A stretch of 64,000 nt of DNA from an uncultured Bacteroides sp. (GTDB taxonomy: Bacteria; Bacteroidota; Bacteroidia; Bacteroidales; Bacteroidaceae), in the NCBI GenBank assembly GCA_958477465.1, contig CAUEFX010000002.1, positions 106,609 through 170,608 of the forward strand, written 5' to 3'. Position 1 is the stretch's first letter, and every line of letters starts with the position of its first letter. The notes under the pieces are model-generated. The model had not been told where the DNA came from. It did not search any database and saw only the letters and a list, made by a program, of their open reading frames with translations. Positions 35,030-44,564 of the stretch are shown piece after piece. The position numbers and the translations under genes are program-made.

Positions 35030-35893
35030 TCAGTCTTTTACAAATGAAGCCCAATTAACACAACAGCAGCCCTTTATTCGCTTTATTATCTTTCTCTCTT
35101 TCAATGAATATATTACATAAAAAAGATGCTTCTCCCTTACTAAAAGATAATTTCCATCTGATGAATAAACAGGGAAAGTACCTTTAACCGGAAGTTCCGT
35201 TACTCTATTATCACCAAATGTATATTCATAAATACAATAAGATTTATCCATCATTCTTTTTTTCCAAGAGAAACAGACTTTTTCCCCATCCTTATGTATA
35301 TAAGGATAATACAATCCGTTCATTGCTTTAGGATTATTTTTCAAAGTATTTTCTATTAGTAAAGTGATTTCATTATTATATTGCATATATAGATTACCCC
35401 CTGATGAATAGACAGTCATCCCTTTTATTGTATTACTTTTACAAAACGGGAATCTATCTTGTTCCTTGTCCAATAGAGAGTTAAATTCATATTGAATGTA
35501 TTCTTCATTTTTGTTATTGATTTTCATATTATAAACCCTGACTACCTTATTTGAGTCTGAATGATTGTAAGTCATTTGTCCTGTATGTAATAGCATCGAA
35601 TCTCTATTCAATATATACATATCACTACTATATTGATTTATTCTTTTTGTTTCAAATTGTATTTTTTTTTGTTCATCATATATTGCAATATATTTCCTGT
35701 CATTAAAACAAACTATGTCAAATCGGCAATTTGGCATTACATTCAACAACAAACATTCCGTTTGATTTCCAATATTAGATAATATTATAGACGTATCTCT
35801 TTGAATCAACAAACATTCATTATGAGTGTATGAATAGGCCAAATTGTTAAACAGAAACATTAAGTAAATGATTAAACTTATATTCTTTTTCAT
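35030..35893 (-). CDS. Secreted hypothetical protein, propeller-like
   Basis: A 287-residue protein with a signal peptide (MKKNISLIIYLMFLFNNLAYS). The second half has blade-like strands: GLYYPYIHKDGEKVCFSW, KSYCIYEYTFGDNRVTEL, GTFPVYSSDGNYLLVRE and FYVIYSLKERKIIKR, resembling TolB/WD-type propeller repeats. It begins 11 bases after the stop of the big YD gene, so it is the first gene behind the toxin tip. That is where an immunity gene usually sits, though this one is exported. Function unknown. Confidence 0.65.
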   Translation of the reverse strand: MKKNISLIIYLMFLFNNLAYSYTHNECLLIQRDTSIILSNIGNQTECLLLNVMPNCRFDIVCFNDRKYIAIYDEQKKIQFETKRINQYSSDMYILNRDSMLLHTGQMTYNHSDSNKVVRVYNMKINNKNEEYIQYEFNSLLDKEQDRFPFCKSNTIKGMTVYSSGGNLYMQYNNEITLLIENTLKNNPKAMNGLYYPYIHKDGEKVCFSWKKRMMDKSYCIYEYTFGDNRVTELPVKGTFPVYSSDGNYLLVREKHLFYVIYSLKERKIIKRIKGCCCVNWASFVKD

Positions 35894-35904
35894 ATTTCAC
35901 AATA

Positions 35905-38900
35905 TTAATAATTTGAATGATAATAATTTAGGAACAATCCAGGTCGTATACCCAAATTCCTTAAGTACATTTGAGTATTCAATATATATGGATGAATACC
36001 AATATTAAAAATTCCAGACATATTAAGAGCCATTGATGTATGAGTAACACAACTACTTAGCTCTAAGCTATAAATAAGTGATCCTTTATTCTCTAATTTA
36101 TTTAACCATTCACCATATTTATTAATCATTTTCGAATTGACTCGTAAAGTTTGACGCCAAATAGGATGACCTGATGTTTCATTTGCATATGACGGCCAGT
36201 TATTTGTACCTTTCATCCAATGCCAACTTTCTTTAGTACCAGGATTTATACGATCCGGTCCTACCGAAATAATAGACTCACTATTTTTATTCACAATCTC
36301 AGAATGCCCAACTCCATCAGAATGTTCTGTAACCAAATCTATATTATCTTGATTTTTAAATCCCATTAGTAAATCTGACAAATTATTCAATCCACCTAAC
36401 GCATACATCCAATTATCCATTTTTTTATTCCCTCTTTTCCCAAGATACCCCAATATATTATTAGTCATATCATAGGACACTCCTCCTAAGCTTAAAGAAA
36501 CAGGAACTTGCCCCCCTGTCATCATATGCATTCCAATAGAATTAACATATGATCCAGTTAACATAGATGCCGTATTAGCCATAGGCATTCCCGAAGCAAC
36601 AACGTAAGAGCCCAAAACTCCAGATGCCGCACCAATAATGGCGCCACCAGCCATGTAACCCCATGTCTTACCAGAACTATAATCCCATTTGCCCGGGTTA
36701 TAACTATGATTTGCGATACTTCCTCCAATATAAGTACCAATAATAGCGCCTACAATTAACCCTACAAGAAACTCCCCGCTTGGATCCGTATACAACAACG
36801 GATTTCCATAGCAATATCCATACCGATTGTAATTCAGCCAATTACCTGGTGCCTGCACATAAGGATCGGGACTCAAGAACATGCCTAATAAAGGATCATA
36901 TACGCGGCCATTCATGTTTATCAGCCCCAAAGCACCCAAATGCTCATGCATGGTATACCCTCTGTCAACAATAAACTTTGTACGCGTATCCGCGTCTTTC
37001 CATAAAGCTGGATTACGACGATTTCCCCACGGGTCATAGGCGTATTTCTCTTTGACAACCCCATTTATATTTGCCAAAGCCAACAGAGAACCTTGAAAAT
37101 CACAATAGGTAGAATAGAAACTACTGTTGCCGTCATCGTTTATGTAAATCCCTACTAAACCGTCTCCACCGCCGATATAATGGATCTTTTTAACCTTCCC
37201 TGACGAGCTGATCTCTTCTTCATAATTTCCTGAATAATAACGGGTAAAAGTAACATTTTCCTCTTTAAAAATACCTTTACGACGTTGTTCGTCAACCCCA
37301 TAGTCCAGAACCAATGATTTATTTCCCAAACTGATACTCTTCACTTTCTTGAAATCGGTATACGCAATGGTTTGAGCCGAATTAGGAATTCTATCCGGCT
37401 TACCGCTGATAGAGGTCAAGGCATGGGGCTTGCCATTTTCTTCACCATAGTTGAAAGTAAAACCGACATCACTCTTGGTAGTGATTGTTCCGGTAGTCGG
37501 ATTATAGTTGATACTATTATTTACTTGTGAAACATTGCTTTTACTGACATTCCAAGCTGTCAGTCGGTTCATGGTATCATACGTAAAGTCCTCCTTATGA
37601 CCGGTAAGCAAGTCGCTTCGGGAAAGCAGATTACCTTTGTCATTAAAAGTGTAAGCCATGATTATAATCTCGGATGCTGTAATAGAAGAAGGCAAGCCCC
37701 GGCTGTCATAAAGCTGAATTTTCTCTGTATTTCCCAGTTTAGACTTGATAAGCTGTCCGCGAGCATTCGTCGACAGGCCTTGCCAGATCTTATTATCATA
37801 AGAATCCGTTACGGATATCAGATTACCATAAGAATCATACGAATTGTTTACAGCGTATCCGTCCGGATAAATCTCCTTTTTTATCCTGCCAAAGGCATCA
37901 TAAACAGTTTCTGTAGTATACGTCTTTTCATTCTTTATGTTTTCCACTACTTTTATAACCCTGTCCAGACGATCATATACAAATTGCTGGCTATGCTTAC
38001 CATCCATACGGATTCCACTCACCCTATTATTACTGTCATAATCATAATTCGTCATCTCACCCTGACGATCCACCTTCGACAGTAACCCTTTCGAATAAGT
38101 ATAGTTTGTGACCACCGGAGATTTTCCGATATGGATACTTTGTGTTTCACTTTTCAACTGCCCCCAAGCATCATAAACACTCGTAATAACACCGGCATCC
38201 GGGTCGGTCAGTTTTGTACGATTCCCTACCAGATCATATACCATACTTATAGGTGCTCCACCTTCAGGGGTAGCAGACTTCACGGCTCCGGAAGCATAAT
38301 AGGTATAAGAGACCTTTTTACCGTTTGTAGTTTGTGAAACGGTTTCACCCAAAGTATTTTCTACAGTGACGGTAGTGGTGTTAGGCGATGTCACTTGGGT
38401 AGTCAGTCCATTATAAGAATAAGAGATAGTACCTAAGGGAGTAACCGAATGTTGTAAACGCCCATAAGTATCATAATAATTAGTGGAGGCCCATGACACT
38501 GTTTCTCCGGAGAAATAAGGTTCGGAAATCCGATAGAGCCGACCTTTGGTATCATACTCCTTACTCGAAATAATCTCTTTCCCACCCAACCCGTAATACT
38601 TCTGTCCGAGTTCACGTTCCATAGGGTCATACCAAACGGTAACAGGAGACTCACCGGAAGTTTCCGTATATTCATAAAACTTACTTCCTGGCATGCTTCC
38701 GGTACTCGCCCATTTCAAAAGTTTCACAGTCTCCACCTTATCCGGTAAAACCACTTTAGTCTGACGACCGAACCCGTCATACGCATAAGTCGTAGTGCCT
38801 AATCTGGAAGTTGCGCTTAAGAGCAAACTCCGGTTTTCGTCATAATTGTAAGTGACAGTTTCATTTAACAGGTTATTGGTTTTCCGAGTGATAAAACGTC

Positions 38901-41900
38901 CGGTAGAAGAGTAAGCTAAAGAGGTAGAACGTGATTCATTGCCGGCCTTAAGTTCTATTAAGTTCGGATTTCCATATTTATCGTAATTGCTATAAATGGT
39001 AGAGGCGACAAAAGAAGTATTCGGGTCTTCCGTCTTTGTCAAAAGATTGCCTTTACCATCATACGCATATTCTTGTGTGCGTATATCATCAGGAACACCA
39101 ATTCGAGACTTGGTTGTAGTCATTTTTTCTATTTTATTGGCACACCAAGAACCTTTCCTTATATATTTTATTTCTTGAGTCTCTGTGAAAGAATTATTAT
39201 ACTTCGTTACTATACTTTGAGGATTGTTGCTGTCGTCATAGCGATTGTATTCTTTGGTCACGGTGACATTGTGTAAATAGTCTTTCTGAGTTTGAGATTG
39301 AAGTTGAAGCCGGAATGCCCTTTGCTGCTTGACAAAGTTATAAATATTGGTACTCTCACTGATACGGCTATTACCCATAGTGGTCACCAATGTACTTTTG
39401 GGATACGTAACAAAATATTCAGTATTCATCTCATTCTCATTAACGGTTTTCCGACCGTTAACATTATCAGTTATCTGGATTTTTTTAAATCCGAAGAAAC
39501 CTTTTCCTTGTTTATGGATCAATGGAGTATTGAATGTATATACCTGATTAAATAGAGGTCCGGTTATCTGGCTTGTCACTTCAAACTCAGCAGGTAAAGA
39601 AGTAAGGATATTGGCGTTTTCGGTAATACTTATACTACCATTGAAAGGACTTTTTGCGCTTTTATAATTGATAGCGCATTCATTTTCATAAGAGTTTTTT
39701 ATTTTTAGAATTTTATTGAACTTAACATCCCTGCAAAATGTGTAATAATGAGGCCTTACTGTTGTAGACAAATTAAGATTATGCTCTACTAAAACATTTT
39801 TATTTAAACCTGAATCAAATTTTCCTTGTATTTTAAAAAAAAGATCCGATATTTTTTGTATCGACTGCAATACATTAACAAATTTATTACCAATATTCAA
39901 TAATAATATCATGGTTCCATCACTGGCACTCCCATTAACTATATTAGAATATTGTATGAGTATATCCGTTTTCCCGTCTTGATTGACATCCATTAAAATC
40001 GGTTCTACACCCATTTTCCCTTGAAAAACTTTTTTATCCAAAAGGCCATTAAGAAACTTTTTACCATCAGATAGCCACATACTCCAATAAATATTACTGC
40101 TCCTAAAAAACTCATGCCTTAGTATATCCGTATTACCATCACCATTAAAATCACCCACAAATATTCTATCCCTATAATGAAATATGTCAGTCGTGTATAT
40201 ATTAACAAATGAATTAGACAATTTACTATATTCATAAAATTTGGTGACATTATCATTTGTAATACACATCAGTTCTTGTTTCCCGTTTCCATTAATATCA
40301 GTAAGATAGACTCTTTTAAATTGGCCTATATTAACAGAAACACCAGCAACAGAAAAAACACCCAAATAACTATTAGCAACAACCATCATAAATTGAGTAC
40401 TTCCATTCCCCAAAAAATCACCAGGAATAGCATACACTTTCTCTCTTTCTGCAAATTCGCCAGAAGATAAGCCCATATTAATATTACCATTAGGGTAAGC
40501 CCCAAACACATTGTTCTGATACTTATAACACTTTAAGGTATAATAAGGACTAACAGAAGCTTCCCCTATGTAAAGTTCATCTTTCCCATCATTGTCGTTA
40601 TCCGCAAATGCAAATGTTGTACAAGTATCCCAATTAAACTCAGCGTCAATTACTGAATAATAATAACCATTACCGCCATTACGATACATAGCCCATAAAT
40701 ATTTCATATCCCCATTATCTTTATGTGTCAATTGGAATTTAAGCAATGGATCCGAAATACCGTCTCCATTAATGTCACCCCAGTACTTCATTATAAATGA
40801 AATTCTATAACCTTTCTCGGCTAAAGCTTCCATTTTCGGAGATTGATAAATTTCTTTTACCGCAGAATAATCTTGAGTATATTTGTGCTCGCTCCATGTA
40901 AATTCTATCGGTAAAAATGATTGCCCGTTGGCATTTGTTTTCTTAATCTTCTTCAAATATAAAATATCTATCTCACCCTTATAGCTTAATTCATAAGTCT
41001 CAAGCATCTGAGAATCGCCTCCTCTAACAACTATCTTGTCCAAGTATGGTTGATTTATTGTCTCCATTCCATCAATGAACTTAAACGACATATTTGCAAC
41101 CCTATCTCGCTTATATTCAAGGCCGATAGTTGCAACAATTTGTTTAATCCCATTTTCTTCGTGTCCATATATAATAGATGAAAGTCGAGTATCACCAAAT
41201 TTATAAACTCCTGAGAAATGATTGGTATCGTAAATATATTCCACAAAATTATGATTCAGATCGGTTATTTTATGAATAGCCCAACCTAAATTGTAGAAAT
41301 CGGAATTCGGAAGAGTTAATGAAGGTGATTTTATTGGGAAATAAGAAGCCAAAGACGATGGATTCCCGTATTCCAGCACATTCCCATCTTTCTGATATAT
41401 CTTGAAGTATTTAGGTCCCCACGAAGTTATACCATAGCCCACAATTTTATTAGATTCATCATTTTCCGTCCGATACTCGATCGTATCGGAAGAAGATACT
41501 GACGGACCATTTACAACCAGCCGTTGCCCGTCCAATGCCAAAGGTGAATCTTTACTCCAAATGATACCACTCTTTTCATTGTCGTAATAATAATTTTTAG
41601 GGACACGGGAAATCATGGATAATCCACCCAAATTCCACCCCCAACCGGCAATACCGTTACCGGATTGGCTATTATAAACCAAAGATAAGTTAGGTTGCAT
41701 GCCGTTAATTCCCGGCGGACAAGAAATAGGAACAGTATATGTTGCTGCTCCACTGGGGCTTACATTTAACTCTCCCGGTATTTTGCCAACAACAAACCCC
41801 TGCGAAGCATCTCCTACTATTGTCCCGTCAGGTCTGGCATAAGTATTGTCTGACGAAGGAAACAAAAGACAAGGATTCGTATACGCATGAAAACTTTCTT

Positions 41901-42072
41901 CCTTGTTCGCTTTATAAGAAAATCCGGGTTTAAGCAGTATATAGTCACGGGCTACATAAGAACTATTACCCGACTGAGGCGTTTGAAATTCCCAATTAGG
42001 CTGTACATTTTGCGCTCTACCATTGCCTATAAAACATATCACGAGGATATAAATAAAACATATCTTTTTCAT
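35905..42072 (-). CDS. Giant SpvB/FG-GAP/YD-repeat (Rhs/Tc-toxin-like) protein with C-terminal tip
   Basis: A 2055-residue exported protein (signal peptide MKKICFIYILVICFIGNGRAQ). The SpvB domain (about 95-330) has SCPPGINGMQPNLSLVYNSQ and GIAGWGWNLGGLSMISR. FG-GAP/VCBS-type calcium loops follow (about 430-760: DINGDGISD, DNDNDGKDE, DFNGDGNTD, DVNQDGKTD). YD repeats fill about 1010-1600 (YDAFGRIKKEIYPDGYAV), closing with the Rhs core end DPLLGMFLSPDPYVQAPGN and YTDPSGEF (about 1762). The last 290 residues are a different tip: glycine-rich hydrophobic stretch, then GHSEIV (about 1915) and SSCVTHTSMAL (about 2007). In known Rhs/Tc B-C proteins the YD shell encloses a C-terminal toxin. The tip family is not recognised; a permuted papain-like (NlpC/LRAT-like) fold is a guess. 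Confidence 0.88.
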   Translation of the reverse strand: MKKICFIYILVICFIGNGRAQNVQPNWEFQTPQSGNSSYVARDYILLKPGFSYKANKEESFHAYTNPCLLFPSSDNTYARPDGTIVGDASQGFVVGKIPGELNVSPSGAATYTVPISCPPGINGMQPNLSLVYNSQSGNGIAGWGWNLGGLSMISRVPKNYYYDNEKSGIIWSKDSPLALDGQRLVVNGPSVSSSDTIEYRTENDESNKIVGYGITSWGPKYFKIYQKDGNVLEYGNPSSLASYFPIKSPSLTLPNSDFYNLGWAIHKITDLNHNFVEYIYDTNHFSGVYKFGDTRLSSIIYGHEENGIKQIVATIGLEYKRDRVANMSFKFIDGMETINQPYLDKIVVRGGDSQMLETYELSYKGEIDILYLKKIKKTNANGQSFLPIEFTWSEHKYTQDYSAVKEIYQSPKMEALAEKGYRISFIMKYWGDINGDGISDPLLKFQLTHKDNGDMKYLWAMYRNGGNGYYYSVIDAEFNWDTCTTFAFADNDNDGKDELYIGEASVSPYYTLKCYKYQNNVFGAYPNGNINMGLSSGEFAEREKVYAIPGDFLGNGSTQFMMVVANSYLGVFSVAGVSVNIGQFKRVYLTDINGNGKQELMCITNDNVTKFYEYSKLSNSFVNIYTTDIFHYRDRIFVGDFNGDGNTDILRHEFFRSSNIYWSMWLSDGKKFLNGLLDKKVFQGKMGVEPILMDVNQDGKTDILIQYSNIVNGSASDGTMILLLNIGNKFVNVLQSIQKISDLFFKIQGKFDSGLNKNVLVEHNLNLSTTVRPHYYTFCRDVKFNKILKIKNSYENECAINYKSAKSPFNGSISITENANILTSLPAEFEVTSQITGPLFNQVYTFNTPLIHKQGKGFFGFKKIQITDNVNGRKTVNENEMNTEYFVTYPKSTLVTTMGNSRISESTNIYNFVKQQRAFRLQLQSQTQKDYLHNVTVTKEYNRYDDSNNPQSIVTKYNNSFTETQEIKYIRKGSWCANKIEKMTTTKSRIGVPDDIRTQEYAYDGKGNLLTKTEDPNTSFVASTIYSNYDKYGNPNLIELKAGNESRSTSLAYSSTGRFITRKTNNLLNETVTYNYDENRSLLLSATSRLGTTTYAYDGFGRQTKVVLPDKVETVKLLKWASTGSMPGSKFYEYTETSGESPVTVWYDPMERELGQKYYGLGGKEIISSKEYDTKGRLYRISEPYFSGETVSWASTNYYDTYGRLQHSVTPLGTISYSYNGLTTQVTSPNTTTVTVENTLGETVSQTTNGKKVSYTYYASGAVKSATPEGGAPISMVYDLVGNRTKLTDPDAGVITSVYDAWGQLKSETQSIHIGKSPVVTNYTYSKGLLSKVDRQGEMTNYDYDSNNRVSGIRMDGKHSQQFVYDRLDRVIKVVENIKNEKTYTTETVYDAFGRIKKEIYPDGYAVNNSYDSYGNLISVTDSYDNKIWQGLSTNARGQLIKSKLGNTEKIQLYDSRGLPSSITASEIIIMAYTFNDKGNLLSRSDLLTGHKEDFTYDTMNRLTAWNVSKSNVSQVNNSINYNPTTGTITTKSDVGFTFNYGEENGKPHALTSISGKPDRIPNSAQTIAYTDFKKVKSISLGNKSLVLDYGVDEQRRKGIFKEENVTFTRYYSGNYEEEISSSGKVKKIHYIGGGDGLVGIYINDDGNSSFYSTYCDFQGSLLALANINGVVKEKYAYDPWGNRRNPALWKDADTRTKFIVDRGYTMHEHLGALGLINMNGRVYDPLLGMFLSPDPYVQAPGNWLNYNRYGYCYGNPLLYTDPSGEFLVGLIVGAIIGTYIGGSIANHSYNPGKWDYSSGKTWGYMAGGAIIGAASGVLGSYVVASGMPMANTASMLTGSYVNSIGMHMMTGGQVPVSLSLGGVSYDMTNNILGYLGKRGNKKMDNWMYALGGLNNLSDLLMGFKNQDNIDLVTEHSDGVGHSEIVNKNSESIISVGPDRINPGTKESWHWMKGTNNWPSYANETSGHPIWRQTLRVNSKMINKYGEWLNKLENKGSLIYSLELSSCVTHTSMALNMSGIFNIGIHPYILNTQMYLRNLGIRPGLFLNYYHSNY

Positions 42073-42083
42073 AGCAGCAGATT

Positions 42084-42515
42084 TTATTGTTTGATAATCT
42101 TATATTGCACCGCCTCTTCACCATACGTCAGAATAAGGATATAAATACCTACAACATACGTAGATAAATCAAAAGAAACGTCTCCGTTTCCAATTAACCT
42201 CTCACCTAATAACTTTTGACCGGAAGAAGAATAAAGCGTGAAATCATAACAGCAGTTTTCCTCACCGGCAGATATTTTCATATTCAGAAAACCTTTTGTC
42301 GGATTTGGGAAAACACTTATCTGACATTTGGCAAGCTCTTGCTCCAAAGGAGACATATCAGTATCGGCTGATTTAGACTGTACATTCATCGAGATCACAG
42401 TCCTGCTTATACGATTACCTGCATGATCGTATTCATAAGCCACTTTATAAGTTTGCGCCAATAATTGAGATACGGTAAGCAACAGTAACAAACCAAACAA
42501 ATATATTCGCTTCAT
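42084..42515 (-). CDS. Mini-protein with type IX secretion C-terminal sorting domain
   Basis: A 143-residue protein: signal peptide (MKRIYLFGLLLLLTVSQLLAQ), a short YD-like stretch (VAYEYDHAGNRISRTV), a linker, and from about residue 66 a T9SS type A sorting domain (ISVFPNPTKGFLNMKI ending in VQYKIIKQ). Such domains route proteins through the type IX secretion system. The protein has almost no cargo besides the sorting domain. It ends 11 bases upstream of the large YD gene, so both are probably made together. It may be a surface-tethering or delivery adaptor, or the leftover of a longer YD protein. Confidence 0.75.
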   Translation of the reverse strand: MKRIYLFGLLLLLTVSQLLAQTYKVAYEYDHAGNRISRTVISMNVQSKSADTDMSPLEQELAKCQISVFPNPTKGFLNMKISAGEENCCYDFTLYSSSGQKLLGERLIGNGDVSFDLSTYVVGIYILILTYGEEAVQYKIIKQ

Positions 42516-42558
42516 GGCATTGGGCTTTTTATAGCTTAATAACAGTATTTTCTGATTA

Positions 42559-43189
42559 TCATTTTCTTATTTGCGATCTCAAATCCTCTACCTCCTGCTT
42601 CAAATCTATTATATATAAAGTCAGTTCTTCGATTTTCTGAAGTAATAAAACATCCGTCTCTGCCAGATTGACCCCATTGTTTTTTACCTCTTTTTCCGAA
42701 GGTACACCGAGGAGAGTCCCTTTTTCTTCAATATGCCGTTTCACTTCTTCTTAAAGTAGGGAGGTTATAACCTTCTTTAAAGACAAAATCCGCCCATTCA
42801 GATTCTACCTTAACCTCTTTGGCGCGAATTGTACCGTTTACATCCAATCTGTTTTTGGGATTAGCTACCCCAATTCCCATATTACCATTAGTTTTAAACA
42901 CAAACTGCTGTGTAAACTCTGCCTCATTCCAAAATTTTCTACCAATAACGAACGTGTCTTGATCGTCATCCCCAAAATTCAATATTAAATCTGTTCTATC
43001 AGGTCCTATATTGTTTCTAACAAAATATACATCATCACTATTACCTTTAGGACTACCAAAATGCAATTTCCTTCCATAACCTTCTGTAATCAGACCTCCT
43101 ATTTGCACATTCTTATCTATAATCTCTGTTTGAGAATAAGCACCACCGCAAAACAATCCTAAGAATAATCCTATTAAAACCTTTTTCAT
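42559..43189 (-). pseudogene. Tail-fibre-like protein with a +1 frameshift
   Basis: The start at 43189 gives a signal peptide (MKKVLIGLFLGLFCGGAYS). After NGNMGIGVANPKNRLDVNG and RAKEVKVESEWADFVF the frame reads GYNLPTLRRSETAY and stops at 42728. The correct continuation, KRHIEEKGTLLGVPSEKEV to DLRSQIRK, is in another frame from 42744, whose only start would be GTG. Comparison with the paralog at 43237-44274 (LPALKEVERHIEEKG) shows one extra base near 42747-42752. The intact family (structural intramolecular-chaperone-like C-terminus with a terminal coiled coil) is often next to YD/Rhs genes in Bacteroidetes. The coiled coil is lost from the first frame. Confidence 0.75.
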
Positions 43190-43236
43190 AAAAACATTTT
43201 TTATAATCAAAACATACTCTCTTTTAGTAAAATCCG

Positions 43237-44274
43237 TTAATCAACTTTCATCATACTGTTGATTTTGTTTTCCATCACTTCCATTCGTTTTTCCTGCTGA
43301 ATAATGTACAAAGTCAATTCTTCAATCTTTTGCAATAACAGAACATTCGTTTCAGCAAGATTGACCCCATTCGCTTTTACCTCTTTTTCCGAAGGTACAC
43401 CGGGAAGAGTCCCTTTTTCTTCGATATGCCGTTCTACTTCTTTTAAAGCAGGAAGGTTATAACCTTTCTTAAAGACAAAATCCGCCCACTCAGATTCCAC
43501 CTTAACTTCTTTGGCACGAATAATGCCATTTACAGCCAACTTATAGCCCTGTGTATCCGATGTTCCTATTCCAACATTACCATTTACAGACAAATCATTG
43601 AGATCAGCAACCTCATAATAAGAGGGATATCCGATATTAAGTCCTCCCTTTGGACCTATTATGACACAAGAATACGAACTTTCCTCTTGACATGTTTGAA
43701 TAGCAAAACGCCTCTTGCAACAATCTTCTTGCAATGCAACGGCAGGATACTCCCATATTTCATAGCCATTCGGCTTAACACCAGCGCATCCGGTATAAGA
43801 CGCCGTCATCATTTTCCAACGATGAGGATGCCCATTTACCCCGCTATTAGTAAGGATATAAGAAATAAGAGACTCCTCGTTCTGGCTGGCAGGATGCCCT
43901 ATAACTTCCATATTCCCTTCTAAATCACACAAAGCCAATTTATTCCAGACATTCCATGATGTTTGAGAAGCATCCCCATTTCTGTAGAACACACCGCTAT
44001 TATTAAAATTTAATTGGTGAATATAACCGGCAGAAGCATCTGACCATGGAGAAATTGTCAGATTAGTAGAAAACCCATAGGCAGTACTGATACCGGTAGT
44101 TACTAATGTTTTCATATCAGCTCTGATTTCCTGCTTAAAAAACGAAGGAGAATCACTTGTATCCCTTGTGTCATACACCATCAACGCATCTGCCTTTTGT
44201 GGGTTTTGCGCATTGACAACAACTTGAAAAGAACAAAGAAAGCACACCAATACGAAAGAAAGATTCTTTTTCAT
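43237..44274 (-). CDS. Tail-fibre-like secreted protein with C-terminal coiled coil
   Basis: A 345-residue protein; ATG 44274 (MKKNLSFVLVCFLCSFQVVV) is preferred to a TTG two codons upstream. After the signal peptide comes a beta-rich region typical of fibre proteins (TTGISTAYGFSTNLTISPW, YIHQLNFNNSGVFYRNGD), then GNVGIGTSDTQGYKLAVNG, the block RAKEVKVESEWADFVF shared with the broken neighbour, GTLPGVPSEKEVKANGVNLA, and a coiled coil to the C-terminus. Such proteins trimerise through the coiled coil. It heads the YD operon, and could form a surface fibre that presents or docks the YD protein; this role is inference. Confidence 0.75.
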   Translation of the reverse strand: MKKNLSFVLVCFLCSFQVVVNAQNPQKADALMVYDTRDTSDSPSFFKQEIRADMKTLVTTGISTAYGFSTNLTISPWSDASAGYIHQLNFNNSGVFYRNGDASQTSWNVWNKLALCDLEGNMEVIGHPASQNEESLISYILTNSGVNGHPHRWKMMTASYTGCAGVKPNGYEIWEYPAVALQEDCCKRRFAIQTCQEESSYSCVIIGPKGGLNIGYPSYYEVADLNDLSVNGNVGIGTSDTQGYKLAVNGIIRAKEVKVESEWADFVFKKGYNLPALKEVERHIEEKGTLPGVPSEKEVKANGVNLAETNVLLLQKIEELTLYIIQQEKRMEVMENKINSMMKVD

Positions 44275-44564
44275 ACACAACTCTTTTTTATTAAACAGAA
44301 GATAAAAACTCAGACAAATATTCCCAATCTTTACCCCTCAAAAAACAACATCTATAGGAACAATCAAAGCCAACGAATATTCCGGATCACCAGCTCACCG
44401 GTTGGGCAACTAAAAACTAACGCCCAAACATAGGGAAAATTAAGAAGAGAAGAGAATAATTCACATAGACAAATAAATCACTAAATATCAACGATATAAG
44501 CGTTCTACACAGCCTACAACACTATGTAGGCATGTATCTACATAGACAAATCAAGAAGCATTTT
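44275..44564. other. Intergenic region upstream of the YD operon
   Basis: No gene seen. It holds a short inverted repeat CTATGTAG / CTACATAG (44522-44529 and 44538-44545) just behind the regulator pseudogene, possibly its terminator, and a 12-base direct repeat ACATAGACAAAT (44463 and 44540). The operon promoter should lie here, but only a partial match (AATATTTG on the reverse strand near 44315) is visible. Confidence 0.4.
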
